IMG/VR virus record: IMGVR_UViG_3300004369_000100
Location: 1 to 29,120 of that record
Strand: one strand, 5' to 3'
Origin: a virus
Length of the DNA stretch: 29,120 bases
The position numbers were made by a program, and so were the translations under genes. The notes beneath the pieces were generated by a model that worked only from the letters and a program-made list of their open reading frames with translations, searched no databases and was not told where the DNA came from. This document shows, in pieces, positions 18,152-24,770 of this stretch (its first letter is position 1; the number at the start of each line of letters is the position of its first letter).

Positions 18152-18374
18152 GTATAGTTAGTCGTGATTTTGATATGAACTTCTTATCGATGATACTCCT
18201 AACGATAATTTGCTTCTCTGACTTTGTGTTCCTTCCGTATAACTCGATGCCGAGTCGGTGCATTGTGTGCTTGTCATAATTGCTTATATCGTTAGGGGAG
18301 TCAAAGACGGATACCAACCACACGACACGCTCGTGTACAACCTTCGCTTTCTTGAAGGCGACACGAGCGGTCAT
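18123..18374 (-). CDS. Small basic protein of unknown function (83 aa)
   Basis: The frame is open further upstream, but that part lies under the 99-aa gene in another frame and is probably a shadow. The ATG at 18374, 16 bases past that gene's stop, is the sensible start. The product begins MTARVAFKKAKVVHERVVWL and is rich in Lys and Arg, with an IIVRSIIDKKF strand near the C-terminus. No family was recognised. It overlaps the DUF1599-like gene by 29 bases. A strong inverted repeat begins three bases downstream of the start codon and could influence translation. Confidence 0.55.
   Translation of the reverse strand: MTARVAFKKAKVVHERVVWLVSVFDSPNDISNYDKHTMHRLGIELYGRNTKSEKQIIVRSIIDKKFISKSRLTIHEHKRQNQE
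18328..18369. repeat. Strong inverted repeat just inside a start codon
   Basis: CGCTCGTGT (18328-18336) is a perfect complement of ACACGAGCG (18361-18369), with an inner CCTTC (18341-18345) / GAAGG (18354-18358). On the minus strand the hairpin starts three bases after the ATG at 18374-18372, so it could slow or gate translation of the 83-aa gene. Confidence 0.55.
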
Positions 18375-18390
18375 GTAGTAGATAGGAGCT

Positions 18391-18690
18391 TTAGAATGGG
18401 ACGTCATCCACAGACACCTCTGCTTGCTTCGCGGCTCTCCGCTCCTTAGCTGAAGCGCTGTTAGGGTCGAATACACGACAGCATGGCTTGCCATTCTTGG
18501 ACATGAACATTGTGACGTAGATGTTTCCACCCTGTCCCTGTTCGTTGCGAGAAGTGGCATACTTCTCAATCATCTCCTTGAGTTCGGAGTCCTTAAACCG
18601 GACGCCCCAACTCATCAATTGACCATCGTCATTGTAACGAGGTTCTTCCGAGTACCCTACGAGTACCGAATCATATTGTTTGTTGCTCAT
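18391..18690 (-). CDS. Small protein with SSB-like acidic tail (99 aa)
   Basis: The body has beta-type pattern (VLVGYSEEP, then MSWGVRFKDSEL and GGNIYVTMFMSKNGKPCCRVF). The last residues SVDDVPF match the acidic DDxPF tip by which single-stranded-DNA-binding proteins recruit partner enzymes. The length is short for a full SSB, and the OB fold is not certain from sequence. Its place between the exonuclease/annealing genes and the primase-helicase fits an ssDNA-binding role. The 71-base gap upstream holds a TATTATTTG that is one base longer than a Bacteroidota -7 box and may be a weak promoter. Functional call is inference from tail and context. Confidence 0.55.
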   Translation of the reverse strand: MSNKQYDSVLVGYSEEPRYNDDGQLMSWGVRFKDSELKEMIEKYATSRNEQGQGGNIYVTMFMSKNGKPCCRVFDPNSASAKERRAAKQAEVSVDDVPF

Positions 18691-18761
18691 AACAAAAAAA
18701 ATTTATGGGTTAAAAAAAGAGCCAAATAATATACAAGATTGTAACTACGATCTTGTCTCGA

Positions 18762-19547
18762 TTAGACAACAAGCTCGGCGTAGTGGGCCACCGTTTCTGT
18801 GTTTCCATTGAGCCAGTTGTTGATGTTTTCAAGCGCCTCATGAAACTTCATCTCCCCTTTGAATAGGGTATCTTCAGAGCACTTGACGTCTGCCGGGAAG
18901 TATGGGTATGCCTTCTCCTGAACAACCCAGTAGAAGTTTGGTATGTCGAACACCTTGGTGTATACATAGGCCTGTATGTCATAGCTAAAACTGCTTACAT
19001 CATACCTAAATTTGCTTACTGAACGAGATGATTTAGAGTCGATGATGCAATCATCCTGAAGGCAGTCTAAGAATCCCTTAAGGGGCACTCCGTTGTAGTC
19101 CACATTAAACTCTACCTGAAACTTACCACCCGCAAAACGCTTGTAGTACAGGCCGCAATCCTTCAGGCGCTGAATCATCTCTTCTGCCCTTTTCCAGTCC
19201 TCAATAGGCACGGATATTTGGTTTTTCTCGTTGATTTCATCAATCATTTGAGCCTCGATGGTCTTGTACTCTGTGGTCATCTGCGGCTTCCTCATGGATT
19301 GAGTCTTCTCAGAGCACCGCCCGAGGATTTTCTCGTCGTCGAGTACGACATATGTGGAGCGAGCTTTTTCTGGCTCAAACAAAAGCATGTCGTACATAGT
19401 TCCGAATGTGAGGGCTTCGGATTCTTTCTTGAGCTGTCCACGCATGTACATCTCCCACAACTTCATATCCCCAAGGGCATACTTGAGCGAAGAGTAAGAG
19501 AGGTGCGGTTTGCCCACACGCTCCTGCAGACTATTTCTTAGATTCAT
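18762..19547 (-). CDS. RecE-like PD-(D/E)XK exonuclease (261 aa)
   Basis: LTFGTMYDMLLFEP (46-59), VEFNVDYNGVPLKGFLDCL (145-163, with Asp161), CIIDSKSS (167-174, Asp170 and Lys172) and the QAYVY motif (192-196) are in the order and spacing of the exonuclease VIII-like PDDEXK family (PF12684 type). Such enzymes degrade one strand of duplex ends to give a 3' overhang for a partner annealing protein. The annealing-type gene lies two genes upstream at 19971, so the two probably form an ordinary phage recombination pair. The start ATG is 17 bases after the preceding stop. A UvrD-like helicase or ATPase partner is absent, as is normal for this family. Confidence 0.8.
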   Translation of the reverse strand: MNLRNSLQERVGKPHLSYSSLKYALGDMKLWEMYMRGQLKKESEALTFGTMYDMLLFEPEKARSTYVVLDDEKILGRCSEKTQSMRKPQMTTEYKTIEAQMIDEINEKNQISVPIEDWKRAEEMIQRLKDCGLYYKRFAGGKFQVEFNVDYNGVPLKGFLDCLQDDCIIDSKSSRSVSKFRYDVSSFSYDIQAYVYTKVFDIPNFYWVVQEKAYPYFPADVKCSEDTLFKGEMKFHEALENINNWLNGNTETVAHYAELVV

Positions 19548-19564
19548 TGCCTTGATATTTATTT

Positions 19565-19870
19565 TCAGATTTTCTTTAAGATGTTTTCTGGAGGCATGTT
19601 GTTCTTGATTAGAAACATGTCTATAGCAATCAAAGCTTCTCGCTCTGTATTAAATGTAGCCTGCATTTTATTACCCTTGATAGCCTTTTCTACATAGTAG
19701 ATTGTAAATTTCACATCCCTGTTCCTACCATCATATCTCTTGACACACTTACCTACATTGGTTTTTTTTATGAGACTCCATGGGACAAACTTTCCCTCCT
19801 TGCCACTCTTACCATTGTCAGGCAATCTTAATCCCTCTGGAGCAACTCTTATTTCTTCCGCTCTAATCAT
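19565..19870 (-). CDS. Possible AP2-like DNA-binding protein (101 aa)
   Basis: A small basic protein. Residues ~33-95 have the rhythm of an AP2-type domain: three strands (NVGKCVKRYDGRN, VKFTIYYVEK, MQATFNTEREAL) then a helix (ALIAIDMFLIKNN), where ATF-TEREA matches the usual F-T-EEA turn. AP2-like domains in phages usually bind DNA, often fused to HNH nucleases, but no HNH is present here. The start overlaps the stop of a tiny membrane-peptide gene by ATGA, so it belongs to the recombination operon. The family call is tentative. Confidence 0.5.
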   Translation of the reverse strand: MIRAEEIRVAPEGLRLPDNGKSGKEGKFVPWSLIKKTNVGKCVKRYDGRNRDVKFTIYYVEKAIKGNKMQATFNTEREALIAIDMFLIKNNMPPENILKKI

Positions 19871-19974
19871 TTTTTCTTTTTTCTTTCATTTCGTCTATGC
19901 TGCCACTCCACATAATATGCAGACGCAAAGACAAGCAATACTAGAGACGCAGTAAACATTAATGCTTCTTTCAT
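19867..19974 (-). CDS. Tiny membrane protein (35 aa)
   Basis: A 35-residue frame starting MKEALMFTASLVLLVFASAYY is locked between two genes by ATGA overlaps at both ends (19971-19974 upstream, 19867-19870 downstream). The first ~22 residues form a single membrane segment, followed by a charged tail ending in RRNERKKKK, so the C-terminus should be cytoplasmic. Perfect coupling on both sides is the main reason to accept such a short gene. No family was recognised. Host-membrane takeover or superinfection control are possibilities without evidence. Confidence 0.6.
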   Translation of the reverse strand: MKEALMFTASLVLLVFASAYYVEWQHRRNERKKKK

Positions 19975-20525
19975 CGCACAAACTTCTTAAGGCCTTCTAC
20001 CTGCTTGTCTGATAGCTGGCTACTGTATTTTTTCATGATTGAATTAAAGGCTTTTTGCTTGTCTGTTTGGGATTTGATGTACCCAACTGCCTTATCCATG
20101 ATGTTTTCTACTGGCGCATCCAACGCCTTGGAGAGAGTCTGAACGTGCGGATTGTCGACGATGGCTTGTTGCTTTGCGATTGCATCTTCAACTTCATTAG
20201 CTGACGCAATTGAAGTGTCGATTCCGATTCCGAGAAATGCAAGAGCGCGTCCGACGGCTGAGGTTTCGCAGTTTTCGACATAGCTTGTTTTGTTGATGTT
20301 AGAGGATGATTTTTCTTCGTGAGCGTGCCCTTGAGCTACGATCTGCCCGTCAGGGGTTGTGATTGTACACAGGCATAGGCACTGCTCCGAATCAATGATT
20401 GGAAACTCTGTGCGAACACCCCAATTTTTGTACTGCTCCTCCTGACGGAAGAACTTGATGCGTTCGTTGACCTCAACGTACTGCTTACCACGGATGTTTG
20501 TGGTTTTGAACTTGTAGTTTGACAT
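19971..20525 (-). CDS. Single-strand-annealing recombinase, Rad52/ERF-like phage family (184 aa)
   Basis: The sequence has GKQYVEVNERIKFFR (13-27), VRTEFPII, GHAHEEK (66-72) and the strong block SYVENCETSAVGRALAFLGI (81-100) with SIASANEVEDAI. This is the signature of a widespread phage ssDNA-annealing (ERF/Sak-like) family. It would coat and anneal the overhangs made by the RecE-like exonuclease. Residues 120-184 are a helical, Lys-rich tail. I chose the ATG at 20525, not the in-frame one at 20549, because a TAAATTTG promoter box on the minus strand (20554-20547) lies at that earlier start, so transcripts from it begin downstream of 20549. The stop overlaps the tiny membrane gene by ATGA. 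Confidence 0.8.
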   Translation of the reverse strand: MSNYKFKTTNIRGKQYVEVNERIKFFRQEEQYKNWGVRTEFPIIDSEQCLCLCTITTPDGQIVAQGHAHEEKSSSNINKTSYVENCETSAVGRALAFLGIGIDTSIASANEVEDAIAKQQAIVDNPHVQTLSKALDAPVENIMDKAVGYIKSQTDKQKAFNSIMKKYSSQLSDKQVEGLKKFVR

Positions 20526-20546
20526 GATAGTGAATTGAATTGTGTG

Positions 20547-20554
20547 CAAATTTA
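20547..20554 (-). promoter_or_regulatory. Bacteroidota-type -7 promoter box (TAAATTTG)
   Basis: On the minus strand TAAATTTG (20554-20547) matches TAnnTTTG, and an ATTG lies about 20 bases upstream as a weak -33 element. The box overlaps the stop codon of the DnaA-like gene and gives a leader of roughly 15-20 bases before the ATG at 20525. It would start a recombination-replication transcript. Confidence 0.6.
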
Positions 20555-20992
20555 AGAGTTAGTTTGCTGTTCGGCAATTATAGTCTGCATTTTTTTTACT
20601 CTTCGCTGTAATTCAGCGATGGTCTTTAGATACAAATGAATCTGTGACTGGATGTTATTGCTTGATGAACGTATGATTGGTAGAATTCCCGCCATCTCAG
20701 AAAGGTCTTCTGTAATCTTAACGGCAGTCATATATTTAGCCGCATAGTTTGGATAGTAGTGCATCATTGGCTCGTGCTCTTTTGAGTAGTGAACTATAGT
20801 GGAGTGGTCTTTATTGAATAATTGTCCGATATCTTTTGTCGTTGCGTATGGACGCAACGCATTGGATAGTGCCACACGATGCTCTACGTAGTCGTGAAGA
20901 CGAGATGCGTCCTTGATTTCACAACCAACAGCCCCCTCGTATGTCCTTCGAACCTCGAATAGAAGTGCGATTCGTTCATCCCTTTCTTTCAT
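20552..20992 (-). CDS. DnaA domain IV-like DNA-binding protein (146 aa)
   Basis: Residues ~5-72 are helical and end in ATTKDIGQLFNKDHSTIVHY (50-69). This corresponds to the DnaA C-terminal helix-turn-helix signature (xxIGxxFxxDHSTVxxA) that reads DnaA boxes. There is no AAA+ domain, so it is not a full initiator. The C-terminal part (about 100-146) is helical with a coiled-coil pattern and could dimerise. It may bind the phage origin or compete with host DnaA. It lies directly upstream of the recombination genes and overlaps the previous gene by 17 bases. Confidence 0.7.
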   Translation of the reverse strand: MKERDERIALLFEVRRTYEGAVGCEIKDASRLHDYVEHRVALSNALRPYATTKDIGQLFNKDHSTIVHYSKEHEPMMHYYPNYAAKYMTAVKITEDLSEMAGILPIIRSSSNNIQSQIHLYLKTIAELQRRVKKMQTIIAEQQTNS

Positions 20993-21368
20993 TATTGCAG
21001 TTTTTTATGTGTTCAAAAAGTTCTAAATAGTAGCATAGCGTGCTAATACCCCTGAAGTAATTTTTGTGCAGTGCCACAATAACTTTAGACATGTCTATCC
21101 TGTCTTGATTTTCTCCAAGACCTAGCTCGTCTAGAGCTTGCTCCGCATCGCAAATATTTAATATGTCCTTTATATTTTCGAAGTTTGAATCTACGCATAC
21201 ACTCATGAAATCCCAAGATATTTCTGAATAATTACGATTCATAAAACCCTTTGACCCCATTTCATTTAGGTCGGCTTCTGCCATGATAGAGGCTGTGATT
21301 TGTGATTCCTCATCCCCCTCACTTGGTGTCCAGATTTCTATTGCGCTCCTTATTTCTTTCGAGTTCAT
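20976..21368 (-). CDS. Acidic protein of unknown function (130 aa)
   Basis: The product begins MNSKEIRSAIEIWTPSEGDEE and is acidic and helical, with several Cys residues near the C-terminus (LCYYLELFEHIKNCN). No motif was recognised. It overlaps the DnaA-like gene by 17 bases and a basic small gene by 50 bases, so the three are probably co-translated. The opposite charges of this protein and its overlapping upstream neighbour could mean they interact, which is speculation. Confidence 0.55.
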   Translation of the reverse strand: MNSKEIRSAIEIWTPSEGDEESQITASIMAEADLNEMGSKGFMNRNYSEISWDFMSVCVDSNFENIKDILNICDAEQALDELGLGENQDRIDMSKVIVALHKNYFRGISTLCYYLELFEHIKNCNNERKG

Positions 21369-21489
21369 TGCTTTTACTTTTTGTTGAAGGGAACAACTTG
21401 TCGAGTAATCGTTCCATCTTACGCCTACGAGATCTCTTTGAGTGTGTATTTCTCGGGTGCGTTAGTTCAGTTCTTTTGTGCTTCTTCAT
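21319..21489 (-). CDS. Small highly basic protein (56 aa)
   Basis: A frame beginning MKKHKRTELTHPRNTHSKRS continues RRRKMERLLDKLF and ends NLDTK. About a third of its residues are Lys or Arg, which suggests nucleic-acid binding. It is joined to the DUF6717-like gene by an ATGA overlap, and its last 50 bases overlap the next gene in another frame. That tight fit, with no other gene able to fill 21369-21485, supports it. No family was recognised. Confidence 0.5.
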   Translation of the reverse strand: MKKHKRTELTHPRNTHSKRSRRRKMERLLDKLFPSTKSKSNELERNKERNRNLDTK

Positions 21490-21851
21490 TGTACCTTGAC
21501 GTAGATTTCTTCGGGAGCATCATCAAAGAATGCAAGCAGTGCCGGGCATAGCCAGAACTCAAAGCCCTCGACGGACGGGTAGTTGTTGAACTTCACGACA
21601 TTGTAGTAGTGTCCATCAAATCCATCTGGCCTGTCAAGCTTGACTTTGATGTCGTAGTTTGGGATAGGGGTTGAGCCGAATACGATTCCGCACTCCAGAA
21701 TGGTTTCATCTATGCATCGACCACTCATGAGGTCAAACATTGTGTCAGCTCCAGCAACGAATGGTTCTTCTTTGATGTCACGAGATTCATCATCGAACAT
21801 CCATAGTCCGTTCTTAAAGTAAGCGTGTAGAAAGTATAGTGAGTTAGCCAT
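21486..21851 (-). CDS. DUF6717-like protein (121 aa)
   Basis: The pattern YFLHAYFKNGLWMFDDE (6-22), EEPFVAGADTMFDLM (26-40), CGIVFGSTPIPNYDIKV and a C-terminal EFWLCPALLAFFDDAPEEIYVKV matches, from memory, the DUF6717 family found in phages and bacteria. The biochemical role of that family is not known to me. The frame extends upstream to 22007, but the conserved N-terminus starts at the ATG at 21851, which overlaps the preceding gene by eight bases. It is coupled downstream to the basic 56-residue gene by ATGA. Confidence 0.7.
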   Translation of the reverse strand: MANSLYFLHAYFKNGLWMFDDESRDIKEEPFVAGADTMFDLMSGRCIDETILECGIVFGSTPIPNYDIKVKLDRPDGFDGHYYNVVKFNNYPSVEGFEFWLCPALLAFFDDAPEEIYVKVQ

Positions 21852-22221
21852 ATATTTTTTTGTTGATTGTGTAAATAGTTGTGAATTTTCTTCCGTCCAC
21901 ATTGGGCATCTTGTCTGTGAACCAGTGTGGATTTTTCTTTGGGTTGTATTTATATTGCTGCTTGCCTCGAAGCCCTTGGGTTGGTTCTTCATCATAAACA
22001 GATACACTTTCGCACTCTATCCAAGCGCACACTGTTTTGTTTGCTCCTTCGTATATCTTCTTGGCTGTTGACGGGTGATTGCCTAGCTTACAATCACGCA
22101 GAATTAAGTATTTTTTTTCTGGGTCATAATATTCTTTGTGGTTGTTTTTCAGGTCAAACACTTGCCATTTCATGTAGTCTTTTCCATTGGCTAGATGAAA
22201 TCGAACTTTGTACCTACGCAT
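21844..22221 (-). CDS. Protein of unknown function (125 aa)
   Basis: A mixed-charge protein (MRRYKVRFHLANGKDYMKWQ...) with beta-type N-terminal half and a Lys-rich second half. Residues ~27-60 (HKEYYDPEKKYLILRDCKLG... STAKKIY) look like a small alpha/beta unit. No motif was recognised. It overlaps both neighbours by eight bases. The family is unknown to me; it belongs to the early small-gene cluster. Confidence 0.6.
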   Translation of the reverse strand: MRRYKVRFHLANGKDYMKWQVFDLKNNHKEYYDPEKKYLILRDCKLGNHPSTAKKIYEGANKTVCAWIECESVSVYDEEPTQGLRGKQQYKYNPKKNPHWFTDKMPNVDGRKFTTIYTINKKIYG

Positions 22222-22369
22222 TTTCTTTTAATTTTAATCTCATTTTGGATTCGTAGTCTTTAACCATACACTCAAGAATCATCTTGTCTTGTGGTCTGCG
22301 GTAGAGTTCATACGCCTGCATCTTGTTGTCGATGCGGCGCATGAGCTCATCCATGTATTCGTCAGTCAT
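22214..22369 (-). CDS. Small helical protein of unknown function (51 aa)
   Basis: MTDEYMDELMRRIDNKMQAY continues as a helical, Met/Lys/Arg-rich chain to KLKENA. The frame is open to 22432, but that extension lies under the coiled-coil gene; the ATG at 22369 overlaps that gene's stop by eight bases, the same overlap seen with the gene downstream. No family was recognised. Confidence 0.55.
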   Translation of the reverse strand: MTDEYMDELMRRIDNKMQAYELYRRPQDKMILECMVKDYESKMRLKLKENA

Positions 22370-23018
22370 TGTCGTCGATGCCGTGGATACGACACTCGAA
22401 CTCCTTGCTTGCACACAATCCCTTGAGTGCATCTACCACAAAGGACTCTTCGTACTGCCCAACTTTGTCGCGCACCCAGTCGAGGTCAAGCTCGTCGTCG
22501 AGGTCAAGCTCTCGTGAGAAGGACACCTCGAAGTCACCGACGTATTCGTTCTCTCTGATTTCGATGGTCTGTCCTCGGAGTTCATTGCAAGCGTCGTCAA
22601 CACCCTGCTTGATACCTTCGCGGAAGATGGCGATGGCAACAGCCTTGGGGATGACGGGCATAGTTGGTTGCTCTGGTTGTTCGAGGGCGTTGATGGTGCT
22701 TTGAAGCAGTTCTACCTCACGTTCGAGCATAACGATGTCGTCGTACTGACCCTGCACCTTGTTCTTGAGTTCGTCAGCCTCCTTCTTCCAAGCACCGGCT
22801 TGGGCTGTCTTGGCAGTGAGGTCGTATTCGAGTTCCCGAACTCGCTTGGCCAGCGCCTCTTCACGTCCTGTGGATTCTTGTTTGTTCATGGCTTGTTGTT
22901 TTGCAAGTTGTTGACGAAAGTCCATTGATTCGATTGTTGATTCCGCCGCAGAGATGGCGTTCTCGCAGTAGCGGATGGCGGCACGGAGTTCGGCCAAAGA
23001 TTCTTGTGCTGATTGCAT
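22362..23018 (-). CDS. Coiled-coil protein of unknown function (218 aa)
   Basis: Residues ~1-115 are an almost unbroken coiled coil (AALAKRVRELEYDL-type heptads, a VMLEREVELLQSTINALE stretch). A short Pro/Gln hinge (EQPEQPTMP) separates it from a C-terminal alpha/beta part with a very acidic stretch (SRELDLDDELDLDW) and several Cys. The frame runs upstream to 23153, but the ATG at 23018 is preceded by the recurrent TCAAACTTCAA leader and is the better start. The architecture suggests an oligomeric scaffold or adaptor. No enzyme motif was seen. Confidence 0.6.
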   Translation of the reverse strand: MQSAQESLAELRAAIRYCENAISAAESTIESMDFRQQLAKQQAMNKQESTGREEALAKRVRELEYDLTAKTAQAGAWKKEADELKNKVQGQYDDIVMLEREVELLQSTINALEQPEQPTMPVIPKAVAIAIFREGIKQGVDDACNELRGQTIEIRENEYVGDFEVSFSRELDLDDELDLDWVRDKVGQYEESFVVDALKGLCASKEFECRIHGIDDND

Positions 23019-23034
23019 TGTATTGAAGTTTGAG

Positions 23035-23241
23035 TTAAAGGATTCCGTTATCGTAGCATTTGTCTTGGAACATTCCGTAGTTGTCCAACCACCCATCGTC
23101 GATGAGTGCTCGTGCAGTTCGTCCGTAGTGGCCCTGCAAGCTCCACACCGCACCCGATCGAATGAGGTTGGAGAAAAGGCACAGGGTTTGCTCGTCGTTG
23201 AGTTCGCCTGCTTCGTACTTGATGATGTTGTCGATGTTCAT
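23035..23241 (-). CDS. DUF7417-like small phage protein (68 aa)
   Basis: MNIDNIIKYEAGELNDEQTL, then LFSNLIRSGAVWSLQGHYGR and TARALIDDGWL match the conserved core (IIxYExGEL, then GxxWxLQGxYGRxAxxLI) of a small protein common in phages and placed, from memory, in DUF7417. Its function is not known to me. It lies 16 bases upstream of the coiled-coil gene and is followed by no terminator, so both are probably in one transcript. Confidence 0.7.
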   Translation of the reverse strand: MNIDNIIKYEAGELNDEQTLCLFSNLIRSGAVWSLQGHYGRTARALIDDGWLDNYGMFQDKCYDNGIL

Positions 23242-23298
23242 GAGCCGTGTTGATTGTGTTATTCATTGTCTTGATTCAAATGAAATGTTATTGTCCAT

Positions 23299-23907
23299 TC
23301 ACTCTGACGAGGCGTCTTTGGGTTGGTCGTAATTGTCTGAGCCTTTGAGTTTAGGAATACGGAAAGCGTGCATCACGTAGTCGTCAACGTCAATGAAGGC
23401 ATGGTTGCCGTGGTACACCGAGGAGATGAAGTCGGTTAGTTGTTCGAGTCCGTGAACCGACTGGTCGTTGTCCATCACGTCGCTTGATACACGAGCCACC
23501 AAGGACAAACACAAGGGGTGGTAGTCCCATGCTTGGGTAGTGTTCTGTTGGTCCCACGTCAACCAACATGACTCGGTGGAGTCACTGCGGTTGGACATAT
23601 CGACCTCGATGATGCGGAACACCTCGACAGAGCAGTCGTCACCATTCTCTGCCACCCAATCGTCATGCTCCATGTCAGATGGGACGCAAGCGTGGTAGTC
23701 GTCGTACTCACGGGTCATAGTGACAAAGGTGTGCATCATGTCACCGCTTTGGTCGATGTTGACACACATCTCATCCTCTCGGTAGGTGTCAATGAGTTGC
23801 TTGATGTGTTTCTCTGCGTCCTCCCTTGTAGGGAAGAACTCACAGGTAGTGTCGGAGTACCCTTCGAAGAGTCCTGCGACAGCGTGGATTACTGCATATT
23901 GTTTCAT
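23299..23907 (-). CDS. Acidic protein of unknown function (202 aa)
   Basis: The product is rich in Asp, Glu, His and Met. The first ~45 residues (YAVIHAVAGLFEGY, then FFPTREDAEKHIKQLID) look like a small strand-helix unit of a kind seen in phage proteins that cover an 'FPTREDAxxH' turn; a similar FPTREA turn occurs in the 127-aa protein at 26612-26995. Otherwise no family was recognised. Its start follows the TTCAAACTTCAATTCAATC leader and the hairpin at 23950-23997, so it is probably the first gene after the structured RNA region. No other gene fits in 23242-23298. Confidence 0.6.
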   Translation of the reverse strand: MKQYAVIHAVAGLFEGYSDTTCEFFPTREDAEKHIKQLIDTYREDEMCVNIDQSGDMMHTFVTMTREYDDYHACVPSDMEHDDWVAENGDDCSVEVFRIIEVDMSNRSDSTESCWLTWDQQNTTQAWDYHPLCLSLVARVSSDVMDNDQSVHGLEQLTDFISSVYHGNHAFIDVDDYVMHAFRIPKLKGSDNYDQPKDASSE

Positions 23908-23949
23908 GCTGATTGAATTGAAGTTTGAAAATGTTGAGTCGTATAAGTC

Positions 23950-23997
23950 TCTCTAACTATACACTCTTCATAAATGAAGAGGGTGTATAGTAAGAGA
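23950..23997. terminator. Long hairpin downstream of the structured RNA region
   Basis: CTCTTCAT (23964-23971) pairs with ATGAAGAG (23974-23981), and ACTATACA (23956-23963) pairs with TGTATAGT (23984-23991) across a two-base bulge; TCTCT and AGAGA extend the base. It could terminate or process the RNA read leftward from 24468 or act as a leader structure for the 202-aa gene. Confidence 0.5.
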
Positions 23998-24000
23998 TAC

Positions 24001-24468
24001 TAAGTAGCAGAGGGTGGAGTCGAACCACCACATGGTCTCACTCTCGTTGCCATAAGCCCTCGGCAAAGGGTGGAAGGAGAGGCTATTGCCGTGTACACAC
24101 CAACGCGATGCCTCCATCGCCAGTGTCACTGCCATGTATCGAGTGCAGGTGGAGCCTGAACGTCTTAGTGTCACCCGTTCAGTGGCATTGCTCTCCTTGC
24201 CTGCACTCTCCCTTGATGCGTATTACCCCACAAGGTATCGGGGCGTGTGGAATATATCTCGGCTCTGTCCGCATCCACACCTGATAGGATTCAGAGCCAC
24301 TTGTTAAATATGCGTTTAACGTCCGCCGACTAACAGAAAGGAGGTTGTGATTCGAACACAACTACATTGGTAAACCAATAAAACCCAATGCACGCACCGA
24401 CTGCGCTCCCTTGAAGGAAGGTGAGGGAAAGGCGTGACGTTTCACGTCTCCCCCTCGATGGTCAAACT
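24001..24468 (-). ncRNA. Candidate structured non-coding RNA with two tRNA-like T-arms
   Basis: These ~470 bases have no acceptable protein gene but many complementary segments, read on the minus strand because flanking genes point that way. Stems include 24141-24149 with 24200-24208 (9 bp), inside it 24156-24162 with 24176-24182 (7 bp), 24105-24110 with 24115-24120, 24047-24051 with 24062-24066, and 24261-24267 with 24292-24298. Two hairpins have exact T-loops: TTCGACT on a GGTGG/CCACC stem (24013-24029) and TTCGAAT on GTTGTG/CACAAC (24344-24362). I could not complete a normal tRNA around either, nor find tmRNA or RNase P signatures. It could be one folded RNA, several tRNA-like elements, or decayed tRNAs. 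Confidence 0.5.
24337..24412 (-). ncRNA. tRNA-like cloverleaf with an oversized anticodon-position loop
   Basis: Read on the minus strand, AAGGGAG (24412-24406) pairs with CTCCTTT (24343-24337) as a 7-bp acceptor-like stem with one G-T pair. Inside are a D-arm-like CGC/GCG hairpin with AGTCGGT loop (24405-24393), a CATTGG/CCAATG hairpin (24390-24365) with a 14-base loop instead of seven, and a T-arm with loop TTCGAAT. Two bases normally between acceptor and D stem are missing. It is 76 bases, tRNA length, but unlikely to be a standard tRNA. It may be a decayed tRNA or a mimic. Confidence 0.4.
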
Positions 24469-24600
24469 TCAATCAACCAAATCCTTTGATTCTTTAGGTT
24501 TCTGTTCGTTGCTATCCATACCTGCAAGCACTCGATCGATTGCCTGCCCTTGCATACGGGATAGTTCGATGATGATGTTAAACATTCCTGTCTTGTTCAT
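24469..24600 (-). CDS. Small protein, paralogue of the gene at 25513 (43 aa)
   Basis: The product begins MNKTGMFNIIIELSRMQGQA and ends KPKESKDLVD. Its first 17 residues align with the 40-residue product of 25513-25635 (F-NI--ELSRMQ), and both share a KPKE near the end. The ATG overlaps the stop of the zinc-ribbon gene by ATGA. It is the last gene of an eight-gene coupled chain. No family was recognised; it is probably helical. Confidence 0.6.
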   Translation of the reverse strand: MNKTGMFNIIIELSRMQGQAIDRVLAGMDSNEQKPKESKDLVD

Positions 24601-24770
24601 TTCTCTATATTAAAGTTGCCTTCGAAAGTCATCTTGTACCAAGATTCGAATGATGTATTGCAGTCTTCGCACCACGCGGGGTAGTAGCACTCGTCGTCAC
24701 CAAGCATTACAATCGATTTGTAAGACAAGTTCTTGCTGTTGCAAGTAGGGCATACATTAGAATTTTTCAT
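24597..24770 (-). CDS. Small zinc-ribbon protein (57 aa)
   Basis: Two CxxC pairs are visible, CPTC (7-10) and CEDC (34-37), spaced as in a zinc ribbon, with an aromatic-rich tail (SWYKMTFEGNF). The protein is probably a single zinc-binding domain that contacts nucleic acid or another protein. It overlaps both neighbours by ATGA, which sets both ends of this short gene with confidence. Confidence 0.7.
   Translation of the reverse strand: MKNSNVCPTCNSKNLSYKSIVMLGDDECYYPAWCEDCNTSFESWYKMTFEGNFNIEK

Noticed and set aside
18375-18569. Upstream extension of the 83-aa gene to a 148-aa protein
   Set aside because: It is antiphase to the 99-aa gene with the SSB-like tail, which has the better composition; the extension is likely a shadow.
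20526-20549. Earlier start (MHTIQFTIM) for the annealing protein
   Set aside because: The promoter box at 20547-20554 overlaps this start, so its transcript would begin downstream; the conserved N-terminus starts at 20525.
24001-24110. Ordinary tRNA ending at 24003 on the minus strand (T-loop TTCGACT)
   Set aside because: No 5' acceptor partner for CTCTGCT within 60-100 bases and no anticodon arm of 5 bp plus 7-base loop could be found.
24001-24420. tmRNA
   Set aside because: No matching 5' end, no tag-peptide reading frame ending in Ala-Ala-stop and no paired acceptor ends were seen.
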